From positions 1-39,278 of the forward strand of contig SVAL01000014.1 in NCBI GenBank assembly GCA_015059405.1: a stretch of 39,278 bases of DNA, written 5' to 3'. Positions 21,286 through 29,868 of the stretch are shown here, in pieces. Made by a program: the position numbers and the translations under genes. How positions within the stretch are numbered: the stretch's first letter is position 1; each line of letters starts with the position of its first letter. Source of the DNA: Bacillota bacterium (GTDB taxonomy: Bacteria > Bacillota_I > Bacilli_A > RF39 > UBA660). The notes beneath the pieces are model-generated. The model saw only the letters and a program-made list of their open reading frames with translations, had not been told where the DNA came from and did not search any database.

Positions 21286-22710
21286 ATGAAAAAAGTTAGA
21301 ACTAGATTTGCACCAAGTCCAACAGGATTTATGCATATAGGAAATTTAAGAAGCGCACTATTTGAATATTTAGTAGCTAAAGGACAAGGCGGAGACTTTA
21401 TTTTAAGAATTGAAGATACTGACCAAACTAGATATGTTGAAGGTGCTGTACAATTTATTTATGATACTTTAAAAGTATGTAACATGCATATTGATGAAGG
21501 CCCACTAGAAGGTGGTAATTTTGGTCCATACACTCAAAGTGAACGTGTAGACTTATATAAAAAATATGCTGAAGAATTAGTAGAAAAAGGTCATGCTTAT
21601 TATTGTTTTTGTAGTGAAGAAAGACTAGAAAAATTAAGAGAAGAAGCAGATATTAGAAAAGTAGCATTTATGTATGATGGACATTGTCAAAAATTATCAA
21701 AAGAAGAAGTAGAAGCTAAAATTAAAGCTGGTGAACCATATGTAATTAGACAAAAAATGCCTAAAGAAGGTACTACTTCATATGAAGATATTGTTTATGG
21801 AAGAATATCAGTTGATAATAACTTATTAGAAGATCAAATTCTATTAAAATCTGATGGATATCCAACATATAATTTTGCTAATGTTATTGATGACCATTTA
21901 ATGGAAATAACTCATGTAGTTAGAGGAAACGAATATTTATCTTCAACTCCAAAATACTTATTATTATATGAAGCATTTGGATGGGAATCACCTGAATATA
22001 TTCACTTACCACATATTGTAAAAGAAGGTGGAAAGAAAATATCTAAACGTGATGGAGATTCAACATTCATGGACTTATATAATATGGGATATTTACCAGA
22101 AGCTATTATTAACTATTTAGCTTTACTTGGATGGTCTCCAGAAGATAACCAAGAAATTTATACAATGGAAGAATTAATTGAAAAGTTCAATGTTAAAAGA
22201 ATTAATAATTCTCCAGCAGTATATGATATAAAGAAATTAAATTGGGTAAATGCTCATTATATTAAAGCTTTATCCATGGAAGATTTCAAAAAACTAGTAA
22301 TTCCTTTCTTAGAACAAGAATATGATTTATCAAGTAAAAGTGATGAATTCTTAGATGAATTATTAGGTATTTATCAAAATCATATTTCTCATGGTAAAGA
22401 AATAGTAGAAGAAGTAAGATTATTCTTCAATGATGAAATTACTTTAAATGATGAAGCAAAAGAATTCATGACTACTGAAGGTGCTGATAAAACAGTAGCT
22501 GAATTTAGAAATCAAATTGAAAATATTACTGAATGGACAGTAGAAAATATTAGTGCTGCTATTCAAAATACAAAAGAAGTTACTGGTAATAAAGGGAAAC
22601 TATTATTCATGCCAATTAGAATTGCAACAACAGGACAAATGCATGGGCCAGAACTACCTAATACAATTCATTTATTAGGAAAAGAAACAGTACTAAATAG
22701 ATTAAAATAA
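21286..22710 (+). CDS. gltX: Glutamyl-tRNA synthetase
   Basis: This 474-residue class I synthetase charges tRNA-Glu, and tRNA-Gln in species that use the amidotransferase route. FAPSPTGFMHIGN (8-20) is the HIGH region and KISKR (251-255) the KMSKS-type loop; FCSEERL with DGHC (about 108-134) lies in the inserted domain. Length is normal. It is first in the order gltX-cysS-mrnC-rlmB-sigH, which matches the Bacillus chromosome apart from missing cysE and yacP. Ribosome site TAGGTGAT. Confidence 0.97.
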   Translation: MKKVRTRFAPSPTGFMHIGNLRSALFEYLVAKGQGGDFILRIEDTDQTRYVEGAVQFIYDTLKVCNMHIDEGPLEGGNFGPYTQSERVDLYKKYAEELVEKGHAYYCFCSEERLEKLREEADIRKVAFMYDGHCQKLSKEEVEAKIKAGEPYVIRQKMPKEGTTSYEDIVYGRISVDNNLLEDQILLKSDGYPTYNFANVIDDHLMEITHVVRGNEYLSSTPKYLLLYEAFGWESPEYIHLPHIVKEGGKKISKRDGDSTFMDLYNMGYLPEAIINYLALLGWSPEDNQEIYTMEELIEKFNVKRINNSPAVYDIKKLNWVNAHYIKALSMEDFKKLVIPFLEQEYDLSSKSDEFLDELLGIYQNHISHGKEIVEEVRLFFNDEITLNDEAKEFMTTEGADKTVAEFRNQIENITEWTVENISAAIQNTKEVTGNKGKLLFMPIRIATTGQMHGPELPNTIHLLGKETVLNRLK

Positions 22711-22739
22711 TTAAAAATATATAGAAAAGTAGGTGTCTT

Positions 22740-24134
22740 ATGAGAGTATATAATACATTAACAAAAAAAATTGAAGATTTTATTCCTTTCGAAGAAGGTA
22801 AAGTTAGAATGTATACTTGTGGTCCTACTGTATATGATTATGCACATATAGGTAATCTTCGTACTTATATTTTTGAAGATATTTTAGAAAAGTCTTTAAA
22901 ATATATTGGATATGAAGTTTATCGTGTAATGAATATCACAGATGTTGGTCATTTAACTAGTGATGGTGATACTGGTGAAGATAAAATGGCTAAGGGAGCA
23001 CTTCGTGCTGGAAAAACTGTAAAAGAAACAGCCGAATATTATACAGAAGCTTTCTTTAAAGACTGTGAAAAATTAAATATAAAAAAACCAGCTGTAGTAT
23101 CTCCTGCTAGTGAACATATCGATACATATATTAAAATGATTACTAAATTATTAGATGAAGGATTTGCTTATGAATCTAATGGAAATATATATTTTGATAT
23201 AAGTAAAGCAAAGGACTATTATCGTTTATCTGGAAAGAATCCAGAAGATTTACTTGTAGGAGCAAGAGATTCTGTTGAAGAAGATTTATCAAAGAAAAAT
23301 CCTGCTGACTTTGCTTTATGGTTTACAACATCAAAGTTCCAAAATCAAGAAATGAAATGGGATTCACCATGGGGAGTAGGATACCCTGGATGGCATATTG
23401 AATGTTCTGGTATATCTGGTAAATACTTAGGAGAATACTTAGATATTCACTGTGGTGGTGTTGATAATATTTTCCCACATCATACTAATGAAATTGCTCA
23501 AAGTGAAGCATACTTTGGTCATAAATGGTGTAATTACTGGATGCATGGAGAATATTTAAATGATGCTACTGGTAAGATGAGTAAATCAAAAGGAGAATTT
23601 TTAACAGTATCATTATTAGAAGAAAAAGGATATGATCCACTAGCATATAGATATTATTGTTTAGGAAGCCATTATCGTAATCCACTAACATTTACATGGG
23701 AAGGATTAGATGGAGCTGCTAATGCATATAAAAAATTAAAAACAAGAATTAAGAATTTAGATCGTACACCTGATTTAAATGAAAATAAAACAGATGCATA
23801 TCAAGTTAGATTTAAAGAAGCTATTAAAAATGATTTAAATACTTCTACAATGATGACTCTAGTTTATGATGTATTAAAAGATGAAGAACTATCAGATTTT
23901 TCTAAATTATATTTAATGGATAGTTTTGATAAAGTTTTAGGACTTAATTTAATAGAAGAAGAAGCTGAAGTAGATGAAGAATTAGAAAAAGAAATTTTAG
24001 CTAAGATTGAAGAAAGAAATCAAGCTAAAAAAGATAAAGATTATGCTAAAGCAGATGAAATCAGAAATAGTCTATTAGAAAAAGGAATTAAGTTGATCGA
24101 TTCACGTGAAGGAACAACTTACGAATTAATATAA
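22740..24134 (+). CDS. cysS: Cysteinyl-tRNA synthetase
   Basis: This 464-residue class I synthetase has the zinc ligand C27 in TCGPTVYDYAHIGN with the HIGH motif at 36-39. WHIECSG (218-224) and PHHTNEIAQSE supply the other zinc ligands, and KMSKSKG (279-285) is the second signature. It is 29 bp downstream of gltX with ribosome site TAGGTG and no terminator between, so the two form one operon, as in Bacillus. Length is normal. Confidence 0.97.
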   Translation: MRVYNTLTKKIEDFIPFEEGKVRMYTCGPTVYDYAHIGNLRTYIFEDILEKSLKYIGYEVYRVMNITDVGHLTSDGDTGEDKMAKGALRAGKTVKETAEYYTEAFFKDCEKLNIKKPAVVSPASEHIDTYIKMITKLLDEGFAYESNGNIYFDISKAKDYYRLSGKNPEDLLVGARDSVEEDLSKKNPADFALWFTTSKFQNQEMKWDSPWGVGYPGWHIECSGISGKYLGEYLDIHCGGVDNIFPHHTNEIAQSEAYFGHKWCNYWMHGEYLNDATGKMSKSKGEFLTVSLLEEKGYDPLAYRYYCLGSHYRNPLTFTWEGLDGAANAYKKLKTRIKNLDRTPDLNENKTDAYQVRFKEAIKNDLNTSTMMTLVYDVLKDEELSDFSKLYLMDSFDKVLGLNLIEEEAEVDEELEKEILAKIEERNQAKKDKDYAKADEIRNSLLEKGIKLIDSREGTTYELI

Positions 24135-24135
24135 T

Positions 24136-24768
24136 ATGTTTCATTTAGTGTGTATAATTTATATTTTAATAATAATATATTCTATTATTACTCAGTTAAA
24201 AGTAATTATTAATTATAAGAAAAATAAAAAAATAAAAATTAAAGATGGATCTGGATTATTTGTTTCTAAAGAAATTTTAACTAAAAATAATCTTGCTACA
24301 TTATATGTTACTAAGGTAAATAATAAATATAGTGACCATTATGATATAGAAAGAAATGTTATTAGATTATCAAAAGAAGTATATAATGATGAAGACCTAT
24401 CATCGCTAACAACTTCATTTTATCAAGTAATAAAAGCCCTAGCGTTTCAAGATAATAAAACTAGAAAAGAAAATAAACTTAAGTTTTTATCCCTTGATAT
24501 AACTAATAAAATAGCATTTATTTTCTTTATGATAGCGGCATCATCTAAAGATTTAGGAATTATGTTATTATGCTTAGTTTTAATGATTTTTGTAATAATT
24601 ACAAGATATTTATATATAGATAAATATAGTAAATTAATAGAAGAAAATATTAATTATTTAAAGAAAGAATATAAATTAAAAGAAATAGATATTAAACAAT
24701 TAGAAAAAACATTAAATATACTTTTATTAAATGAAATATCAATTCATTTAATAAATGCTAAATATTAA
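24136..24768 (+). CDS. YugP-like membrane protein lacking the zinc-protease motif
   Basis: This 210-residue protein has an N-terminal membrane helix (1-26) and a pair of helices near 127-158. YSDHYDIERNVIRLSKEVY (65-83) matches the conserved S-D-H-Y-D and L-S-x-x-V-Y segment of the Zn_peptidase_2/YugP family. In that family AHEVGHAxQ follows; here the aligned stretch is SFYQVIKALAFQ (94-105), so both His and the Glu are gone. It is likely a pseudo-protease. It starts one base after the cysS stop with no clear ribosome site, so translation is probably coupled to cysS. Confidence 0.6.
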   Translation: MFHLVCIIYILIIIYSIITQLKVIINYKKNKKIKIKDGSGLFVSKEILTKNNLATLYVTKVNNKYSDHYDIERNVIRLSKEVYNDEDLSSLTTSFYQVIKALAFQDNKTRKENKLKFLSLDITNKIAFIFFMIAASSKDLGIMLLCLVLMIFVIITRYLYIDKYSKLIEENINYLKKEYKLKEIDIKQLEKTLNILLLNEISIHLINAKY

Positions 24769-24772
24769 AGAG

Positions 24773-24797
24773 AACTAGTAAATACTAGTTTTTTTTA
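24773..24797 (+). terminator. Intrinsic terminator ending the gltX-cysS operon
   Basis: AACTAG (24773-24778) and CTAGTT (24785-24790) are followed by T8. Confidence 0.75.
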
Positions 24798-24838
24798 TAA
24801 TAATATAGTATTATTTAAAATAGATAGAGGTGTTTAAT

Positions 24839-25444
24839 ATGAATAAATGTCCTAAATGCGGAAAAGAATTAGAAAATGATAGTAAGTGCCCAGTATGTGA
24901 TAAAGAAACAGTAAGTGAAAATAAATTAGAAGAGGTACAAGTAGAAAAAGTAACTCCATTAGGTGAGGAAAAATCACAAGAAGAAGTTATAATACAACCA
25001 GAAGAACAAGTACAAGATAGTGAAGTAGAAATCGTAAATGATTCTTTAGAAACAGTTACTATTAATGCAACTGAATTAAAATTTGAAGAAGATATTCCAA
25101 AACCAGTAGAAGTTCAAATACCAGATATGCCTGAGGCAACAGTTGGTGAAATAAATCCTAATTTATTAGGAAATCAATACGATGAAGAAGAACGTATAAA
25201 TAATGAAAAAATAGAAATGAAACACCAACAAGAACTAGCAGAACTTGAACGTCAAAGACAAGCATACTTAGCTGCACAACAAGATCCAAATTCAAGACCT
25301 GATTTACTTGCAGGACGTACTGAAGAAGTTGTTGTAGAAGTAAAACCAAAGAAAAAAAGTTCATTTGGAAAAATTTTACTAATAGTAGTATTATTAGCAG
25401 CAGTAGCATTTGCTTTATATTATTTTTTAGTGTTATCAAAATAA
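24839..25444 (+). CDS. Zinc-ribbon protein with C-terminal membrane anchor
   Basis: This 201-residue protein has an N-terminal zinc ribbon CPKCGKE...CPVCDKE (Cys 4, 7, 17, 20) and a long Glu/Val-rich linker. A Gln/Glu coiled-coil-like part (about 120-145, EEERINNEKIEMKHQQELAE) is followed by a Lys patch and one membrane helix (about 178-198) at the very end. The layout predicts a cytoplasmic tail-anchored protein. Function unknown; such zinc-ribbon anchors are common in this lineage. Start ATG 24839 follows AGAGGTG; GTG 24830 lies in that site. Confidence 0.7.
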   Translation: MNKCPKCGKELENDSKCPVCDKETVSENKLEEVQVEKVTPLGEEKSQEEVIIQPEEQVQDSEVEIVNDSLETVTINATELKFEEDIPKPVEVQIPDMPEATVGEINPNLLGNQYDEEERINNEKIEMKHQQELAELERQRQAYLAAQQDPNSRPDLLAGRTEEVVVEVKPKKKSSFGKILLIVVLLAAVAFALYYFLVLSK

Positions 25445-25464
25445 GAGAGTAATCTCTTTTTTCT
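25443..25464 (+). terminator. Intrinsic terminator
   Basis: AAGAGA (25443-25448) and TCTCTT (25453-25458) are followed by TTTT. Confidence 0.75.
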
Positions 25465-25510
25465 TTGCCTTTTATATCAGTTTATAGTAAACTACATGTA
25501 GGTGATTTTT

Positions 25511-25885
25511 ATGTCTATTAATGAAATAAATGTCTTAGTATTAGCTTATTTAGGAGATACTATTTATGAAGATTATATAAGAAAATATTTAATTAATAAA
25601 AATATAGCAAAAGTAAATGATTTACAAAAAGAAGCATCTAATTATGTATCTGCTAAAAATCAAGCAGCGTTTCTTAAAACGCTACTAGAAAAAAACTTTT
25701 TTACTGAAGAAGAGCAATCAATAATAAGAAGAGCACGTAATAATAAAAGTAATTCACACCCTAAAAATTGTGATATAGTTACTTATAAACATGCAACTGC
25801 TTTAGAAGCAATAATAGGATATTTAGAATTATCTAATAATAAAAATAGAATAGATGAAATAATGAATGAAATATTAGGAGAATAA
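25511..25885 (+). CDS. mrnC: Mini-ribonuclease 3
   Basis: This 124-residue RNase III-like enzyme has no double-stranded RNA binding domain, as expected for Mini-III, which trims 23S rRNA ends in Bacillus. LAYLGDTIYEDYIRKYL (about 10-26) carries the catalytic Asp, and KHATALEAIIGYLEL (about 95-109) the catalytic Glu segment. Start ATG 25511 follows TAGGTGAT. It is 2 bp from rlmB, so the two genes are coupled. Confidence 0.93.
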   Translation: MSINEINVLVLAYLGDTIYEDYIRKYLINKNIAKVNDLQKEASNYVSAKNQAAFLKTLLEKNFFTEEEQSIIRRARNNKSNSHPKNCDIVTYKHATALEAIIGYLELSNNKNRIDEIMNEILGE

Positions 25886-25887
25886 TT

Positions 25888-26586
25888 ATGTTAGTATATG
25901 GAAGAAATGTAGCAAAAGAAATTTTAAAAAGTAATAAAAAAGTAGAAAAAATAATAATTCAAGAAGATTTTAATGATGATTCTGTAAATTCTCTTATAGA
26001 AAAAAGAGGAATTAGACCTGAAGTAATGACTAAAAGAGAGTTTCTTCGATTTGATAAATATTCTCATCAAGGTATAATTTTATACATAGAGGATTTTAAA
26101 TACTGTGAAATTGAAGATTTTATCGATGATGAAAACTCAAAAGTAGTTATTCTTGATCATTTAGAAGATCCACATAATTTAGGGGCAATTATAAGAACTT
26201 GTGAAGCAGCTGGTATTAATGGAATTATTATTCCTAAAGATAGAAGTGTTTCAGTTAATTCTACTGTTATGAAAACAAGTGCCGGTGCTTTAGAAAATGT
26301 AAGAATTGCAATGGTAACTAATTTAAACCAAACTATAAAAAAATTAAAGGATAATGGATTTTGGTTAGTAGGTACAGATATGGAAAATAGTGTTGATTAT
26401 CGTGAAATTGATTATTCTGGAAAGATAGCTTTAGTTATTGGTAGTGAAGGTTTTGGAATGAGCGAAAGTATTAAAAAATCTTGTGATTTTATAGCTAGAA
26501 TCCCTATGAATGGAAAAATAAATAGTTTGAACGCATCAGTTGCTGCTGGAATAATGATATATGAGGTGATTCGTTCAAATAAATAG
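25888..26586 (+). CDS. rlmB: 23S rRNA (guanosine-2'-O-)-methyltransferase, SpoU family
   Basis: This 232-residue protein has an N-terminal substrate-binding domain (LVYGRNVAKEIL) and a C-terminal SPOUT knot with all three motifs: DPHNLGAIIRTCEAAG (about 91-106), ALVIGSEGFGM (about 180-190) and IPMNGKINSLNASVAAGI (about 206-223). It methylates a guanosine 2'-OH of 23S rRNA (G2251 in E. coli). AGGAGA lies before the ATG. Neighbours mrnC and sigH give the Bacillus-like order. Confidence 0.93.
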   Translation: MLVYGRNVAKEILKSNKKVEKIIIQEDFNDDSVNSLIEKRGIRPEVMTKREFLRFDKYSHQGIILYIEDFKYCEIEDFIDDENSKVVILDHLEDPHNLGAIIRTCEAAGINGIIIPKDRSVSVNSTVMKTSAGALENVRIAMVTNLNQTIKKLKDNGFWLVGTDMENSVDYREIDYSGKIALVIGSEGFGMSESIKKSCDFIARIPMNGKINSLNASVAAGIMIYEVIRSNK

Positions 26587-26597
26587 GGGGAATTAAT

Positions 26598-27206
26598 ATT
26601 TATAAAGAACTTAATGATTTTGAATTACTTTATATGATTTCAGAAAATAGTGAAGATGCTTATTCTATGATGTTAGAAAAATACCAACCAATAATAATTA
26701 AACAAGCTGATTATTATCTAAAAAAATATGCTGGTCATGGTATTGAAAAAGAGGAATTAATTCAAGAAGGTACAATAGGATTGATAAACGCAATTCATTA
26801 TTATATGGAAGAAGAAGATTGTCTTTTCTATACTTTTGCTAATTTAATTATTAAAAGAGAGATGGAAAGATATATAAAGAAGCAAACTAGATACAAACAT
26901 CAGATTTTAACTAATGCAACATCGATACATGGGCTAATAGTTGGTGATGACATAATGCTCGAAGATACGTTATTTGATGATAAATATTTAGTAGAAAACA
27001 TATCAAATGATATATATTTTAAGAAAGTATTATATGATTTTAAATATGAATTATCAGATGTTCAATCACAAATATATGAGTTAAGACTAAATAGTTTTTC
27101 TAATAAAGAAATATCTATTTTGTTAGATTTAACCTATAAAAGAGTCGATAATTGTATAAGATTAACGAAAGAAAAATTTAAAAAATATATTCAAAAATAC
27201 TTATAA
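26598..27206 (+). CDS. sigH: SigH-like RNA polymerase sigma factor with probable ATT start
   Basis: This 202-residue sigma-70-type factor has region 2 (EKEELIQEGTIGLINAIHYY, then FANLIIKREMERYIKK) and region 4 (SNKEISILLDLTYKRVDNCI). Its place after mrnC-rlmB is that of Bacillus sigH. ATG 26634 has no ribosome site and would cut off the first conserved residues. Twelve codons upstream, ATT 26598 lies 7 nt after AGGGGG and gives the expected N terminus YKELNDFELLYMISEN. So a rare ATT start, which would lower and possibly regulate translation, is proposed. No in-frame ATG, GTG or TTG is available with that site. Confidence 0.85.
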   Translation: MYKELNDFELLYMISENSEDAYSMMLEKYQPIIIKQADYYLKKYAGHGIEKEELIQEGTIGLINAIHYYMEEEDCLFYTFANLIIKREMERYIKKQTRYKHQILTNATSIHGLIVGDDIMLEDTLFDDKYLVENISNDIYFKKVLYDFKYELSDVQSQIYELRLNSFSNKEISILLDLTYKRVDNCIRLTKEKFKKYIQKYL

Positions 27207-27236
27207 AAATGGTATAACTATAATAGGTGATGCTAT

Positions 27237-27824
27237 ATGGAAACTCTAAAAGAACATTTTACATATAATCTAGATCCTGATCAAGCAAGAGAAATATTTA
27301 TAAAATTAGATAGTAGGTTAAAAGAACTACATTCAGAAGGAAAATATGCAGATATAACCTCAGAAACTATTGGTTTTGTAGAAGACTATGATTTCTTAAG
27401 AGTGTATAAGGGTTCAAATGAAGAACTACGCAAGAAAAATATTGAGTCTTTAGCTAAACTAGCAGTGGGAACATATTTCTCATTACCTAGTGGTACTTTC
27501 TATGATTATAGTTGTTTTCCAACTGAAAATTTAAGAAATTATTTTGATAGTATCGAATCTAATATTCCAGTAGTATACCCAGAAGATAGTTATTATCGTG
27601 AAGTATTAGTTAATGGAAATATGTGGTATTATAACGATTATTTAAATACTATAAAAAAACAAGCACAAGGTAAAGGTAATAATCGAGTTTTAACTTATTC
27701 AACACCGCAAGGAAAAGCAATGACAAATAAAGAAGAGGCTGCTTTTGTAAATCTTGCTTTTTATCCTATAATAATTTCCTTATTTGTTATATTAAGTTAT
27801 ATGATTTATATTTTAGTAAAATAA
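27237..27824 (+). CDS. Unknown 195-residue protein with C-terminal membrane anchor
   Basis: I do not recognise this protein with certainty. A soluble N-terminal part (ETLKEHFTYNLDPDQAREIFIKL, then LHSEGKYADI, then a Tyr-rich middle PSGTFYDYSCFPTENLRNYF) is followed by a single membrane helix at about 170-193. It should be tail-anchored with its body in the cytoplasm. ATAGGTGAT precedes the ATG. It lies between sigH and yvcK with only short gaps, in an otherwise housekeeping region, so it is probably a lineage-conserved protein. Confidence 0.7.
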   Translation: METLKEHFTYNLDPDQAREIFIKLDSRLKELHSEGKYADITSETIGFVEDYDFLRVYKGSNEELRKKNIESLAKLAVGTYFSLPSGTFYDYSCFPTENLRNYFDSIESNIPVVYPEDSYYREVLVNGNMWYYNDYLNTIKKQAQGKGNNRVLTYSTPQGKAMTNKEEAAFVNLAFYPIIISLFVILSYMIYILVK

Positions 27825-27880
27825 AATATAAATCTTTTTATATTATTTAAGAAATATAGTATAATTATATTGGTGATAAA

Positions 27881-28834
27881 ATGTATAAAAAAGTTGTAGT
27901 ATTTGGTGGAGGAACTGGTATTTCTTATTTATTAAGAGGACTAAAAGATTTCCCCGTTGACATAACAGCTATTATAACAGTAGCTGATAATGGTAGATCT
28001 ACTGGTAGATTACGTCATGAATTTAATGTTCCAGCAGTTGGTGATATTAGACAAGTAATTACTAATTTATCAGGAGAACGTCAAGAAATAAAAGATTTAA
28101 TGAGTTATAGATTTGAAACATATAGTGATTTCAATGGCCATTCAATAGGAAACTTAATTTTAATTGGAATGATGAATATTACAGGTAGTTTAAAAGATTC
28201 AATTACATGTCTAAGTGATTTATTAGATGTAAGACATAAAGTATATCCTATTTCTGAGGATAGTTTAACCTTAATGGCTGAGACAGAAAAAGGTGAAATT
28301 ATTGAGGGAGAAGAAGAAATCACTCATAATAGAGATATAAAGAAAAGAATTTTCTATAAAGAAGAACCAACTATTACTAAAGAAGCAATTGAAGCTGTAA
28401 AAGAAGCAGACTTAATTGTATTTAGTATGGGAAGTTTATATACAAGTATTTTACCAACTATCATTGGTAAAGAAATGAGAAAAGCTATTAAAAATTCTAA
28501 GGCTAAATTAATGTATATTTGTAATGCTATGACACAACCAGGAGAAACAGATGATTTCTGTGTAGGTGATCATATTGAAGTATTAAATAAATATTTAGAT
28601 AAAAGAAAAATAGAAGTAGTAATCGCATCAAATACTGATATTAGTCAGGAAATGATTGATAAATATCGTCGTGAAGAAGAAAAATCAAAAGTAACAATTG
28701 ACTATGCCAAGTTAGATGCTTTAGGTGTTGAAGTAATAGAGAGTGATTTATTAGTATTAGCTGAAGATGGAACACTAAAACATGATAGTTTATTATTAAG
28801 TACCATTGTATTCTCATATTTAATGAGGAAATAA
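27881..28834 (+). CDS. yvcK: YvcK/GlmR family gluconeogenesis and cell-wall factor
   Basis: This 317-residue member of the CofD/YvcK family has VVVFGGGTGISYLLRGLK (5-22), TVADNGRSTGRLR (about 38-50) and VGDIRQV. Bacillus YvcK binds UDP-sugar, stimulates GlmS and is needed for wall synthesis on gluconeogenic carbon. GGTGAT precedes the ATG. It is followed 1 bp later by whiA, the usual pairing in Firmicutes (often with rapZ and crh, which are not here). Confidence 0.95.
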   Translation: MYKKVVVFGGGTGISYLLRGLKDFPVDITAIITVADNGRSTGRLRHEFNVPAVGDIRQVITNLSGERQEIKDLMSYRFETYSDFNGHSIGNLILIGMMNITGSLKDSITCLSDLLDVRHKVYPISEDSLTLMAETEKGEIIEGEEEITHNRDIKKRIFYKEEPTITKEAIEAVKEADLIVFSMGSLYTSILPTIIGKEMRKAIKNSKAKLMYICNAMTQPGETDDFCVGDHIEVLNKYLDKRKIEVVIASNTDISQEMIDKYRREEEKSKVTIDYAKLDALGVEVIESDLLVLAEDGTLKHDSLLLSTIVFSYLMRK

Positions 28835-28835
28835 T

Positions 28836-29774
28836 ATGTCTTTTGCAACAGAAGTAAAAAATGAAATTAGTGATTTAAGATTATCTAAATCAGAAAATAT
28901 CGCAGAATTATCTGCTTTTATTAGAAACAATGGTCATTTTTCTAATAACACTATCTTACTTTATACTGAAAATATGATGATAGCAAAAAGAATTTATGCT
29001 ATTGTGAAAAATATATATGGTATTCATTGTCATATGACTACTAGACAAAACGTTGCTTTTAATAAAAATAATGTCTACTATATAGAAATAAAAGAAAAAC
29101 AAGACTTTATTCTACAAGATTTATCTGTAGTAGATGAAAATAAAAATATATTAGATTCTCCAAAAGAATATATAATTGGATCAGAAGAAGAAATGAAAGC
29201 CTACATAAGAGGAACTTTCCTTGCTAAAGGTAGTATTAATGATCCAAAAACATCGCAATATCATTTAGAATTCTTATTTGATAAAAAATATGAATCTGTT
29301 TTTGTACAGAGATTATTAAATCATTTTAATTTAAATAGTAAAATTATTTTAAGAGATACTAAATATATGGTTTATTTAAAAGAGGCAGAAAAAATAGGTG
29401 ATTTCCTAAAACTAATAAAAGCCTATAAATCAGTTTTATATTATGAAGATGTCAGAGTTCTTAGAGAACAAAAAAACATTACTAATCGCTTAAATAATTG
29501 TGAACAAGCTAATACTGAAAAGATAATTGCAACATGTAATAATCAACTTAAAGATATAGAAGATATTGAAAATATAATAGGTATTGGTATATTAGATGAA
29601 AAACTACAATTAGTAGCTGAATATCGTAAGAAATATCCAGAATCATCTTTAATTGAGTTAAGTGAGATAATGTCTTTAGAAACTCAAACTCCAATTACTA
29701 AATCTGGTCTAAATCATCGCTTTAGAAAAATAAGAGAAATCGCTGAGCGCTTAAGAGAAAGAGAAAATAAATAA
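28836..29774 (+). CDS. whiA: WhiA family DNA-binding protein
   Basis: This 312-residue protein has the WhiA N-terminal domain (SFATEVKNEISDL), a degenerate LAGLIDADG homing-endonuclease fold (AYIRGTFLAKGSINDP, about 122-137) and a C-terminal helix-turn-helix (YPESSLIELSEIM, then ITKSGLNHRFRKI). WhiA affects cell division and chromosome segregation in Bacillus and sporulation in Streptomyces. Its ribosome site GAGGA lies in the end of yvcK, so the two are coupled. A terminator follows. Confidence 0.95.
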   Translation: MSFATEVKNEISDLRLSKSENIAELSAFIRNNGHFSNNTILLYTENMMIAKRIYAIVKNIYGIHCHMTTRQNVAFNKNNVYYIEIKEKQDFILQDLSVVDENKNILDSPKEYIIGSEEEMKAYIRGTFLAKGSINDPKTSQYHLEFLFDKKYESVFVQRLLNHFNLNSKIILRDTKYMVYLKEAEKIGDFLKLIKAYKSVLYYEDVRVLREQKNITNRLNNCEQANTEKIIATCNNQLKDIEDIENIIGIGILDEKLQLVAEYRKKYPESSLIELSEIMSLETQTPITKSGLNHRFRKIREIAERLRERENK

Positions 29775-29828
29775 AGATAAATGTAATTATAGTGTAAAAT
29801 ATGCTATATAAAACGTTTATCTTTTTTG
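29773..29828 (+). terminator. Intrinsic terminator after whiA
   Basis: AAAGATAAAT (29773-29782) and GTTTATCTTT (29815-29824), with one G-U pair and a nested TATAG/CTATA, are followed by TT. Confidence 0.7.
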
Positions 29829-29868
29829 TTTAGATACCTAAATAAGATATAATTAAATTGGTGGTAGT

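Noticed and set aside
25158-25439. Leu-rich minus-strand frame opposite the zinc-ribbon membrane protein
   Set aside because: Antisense of a Gln/Glu-rich coding stretch, which always gives Leu runs; no ribosome site.
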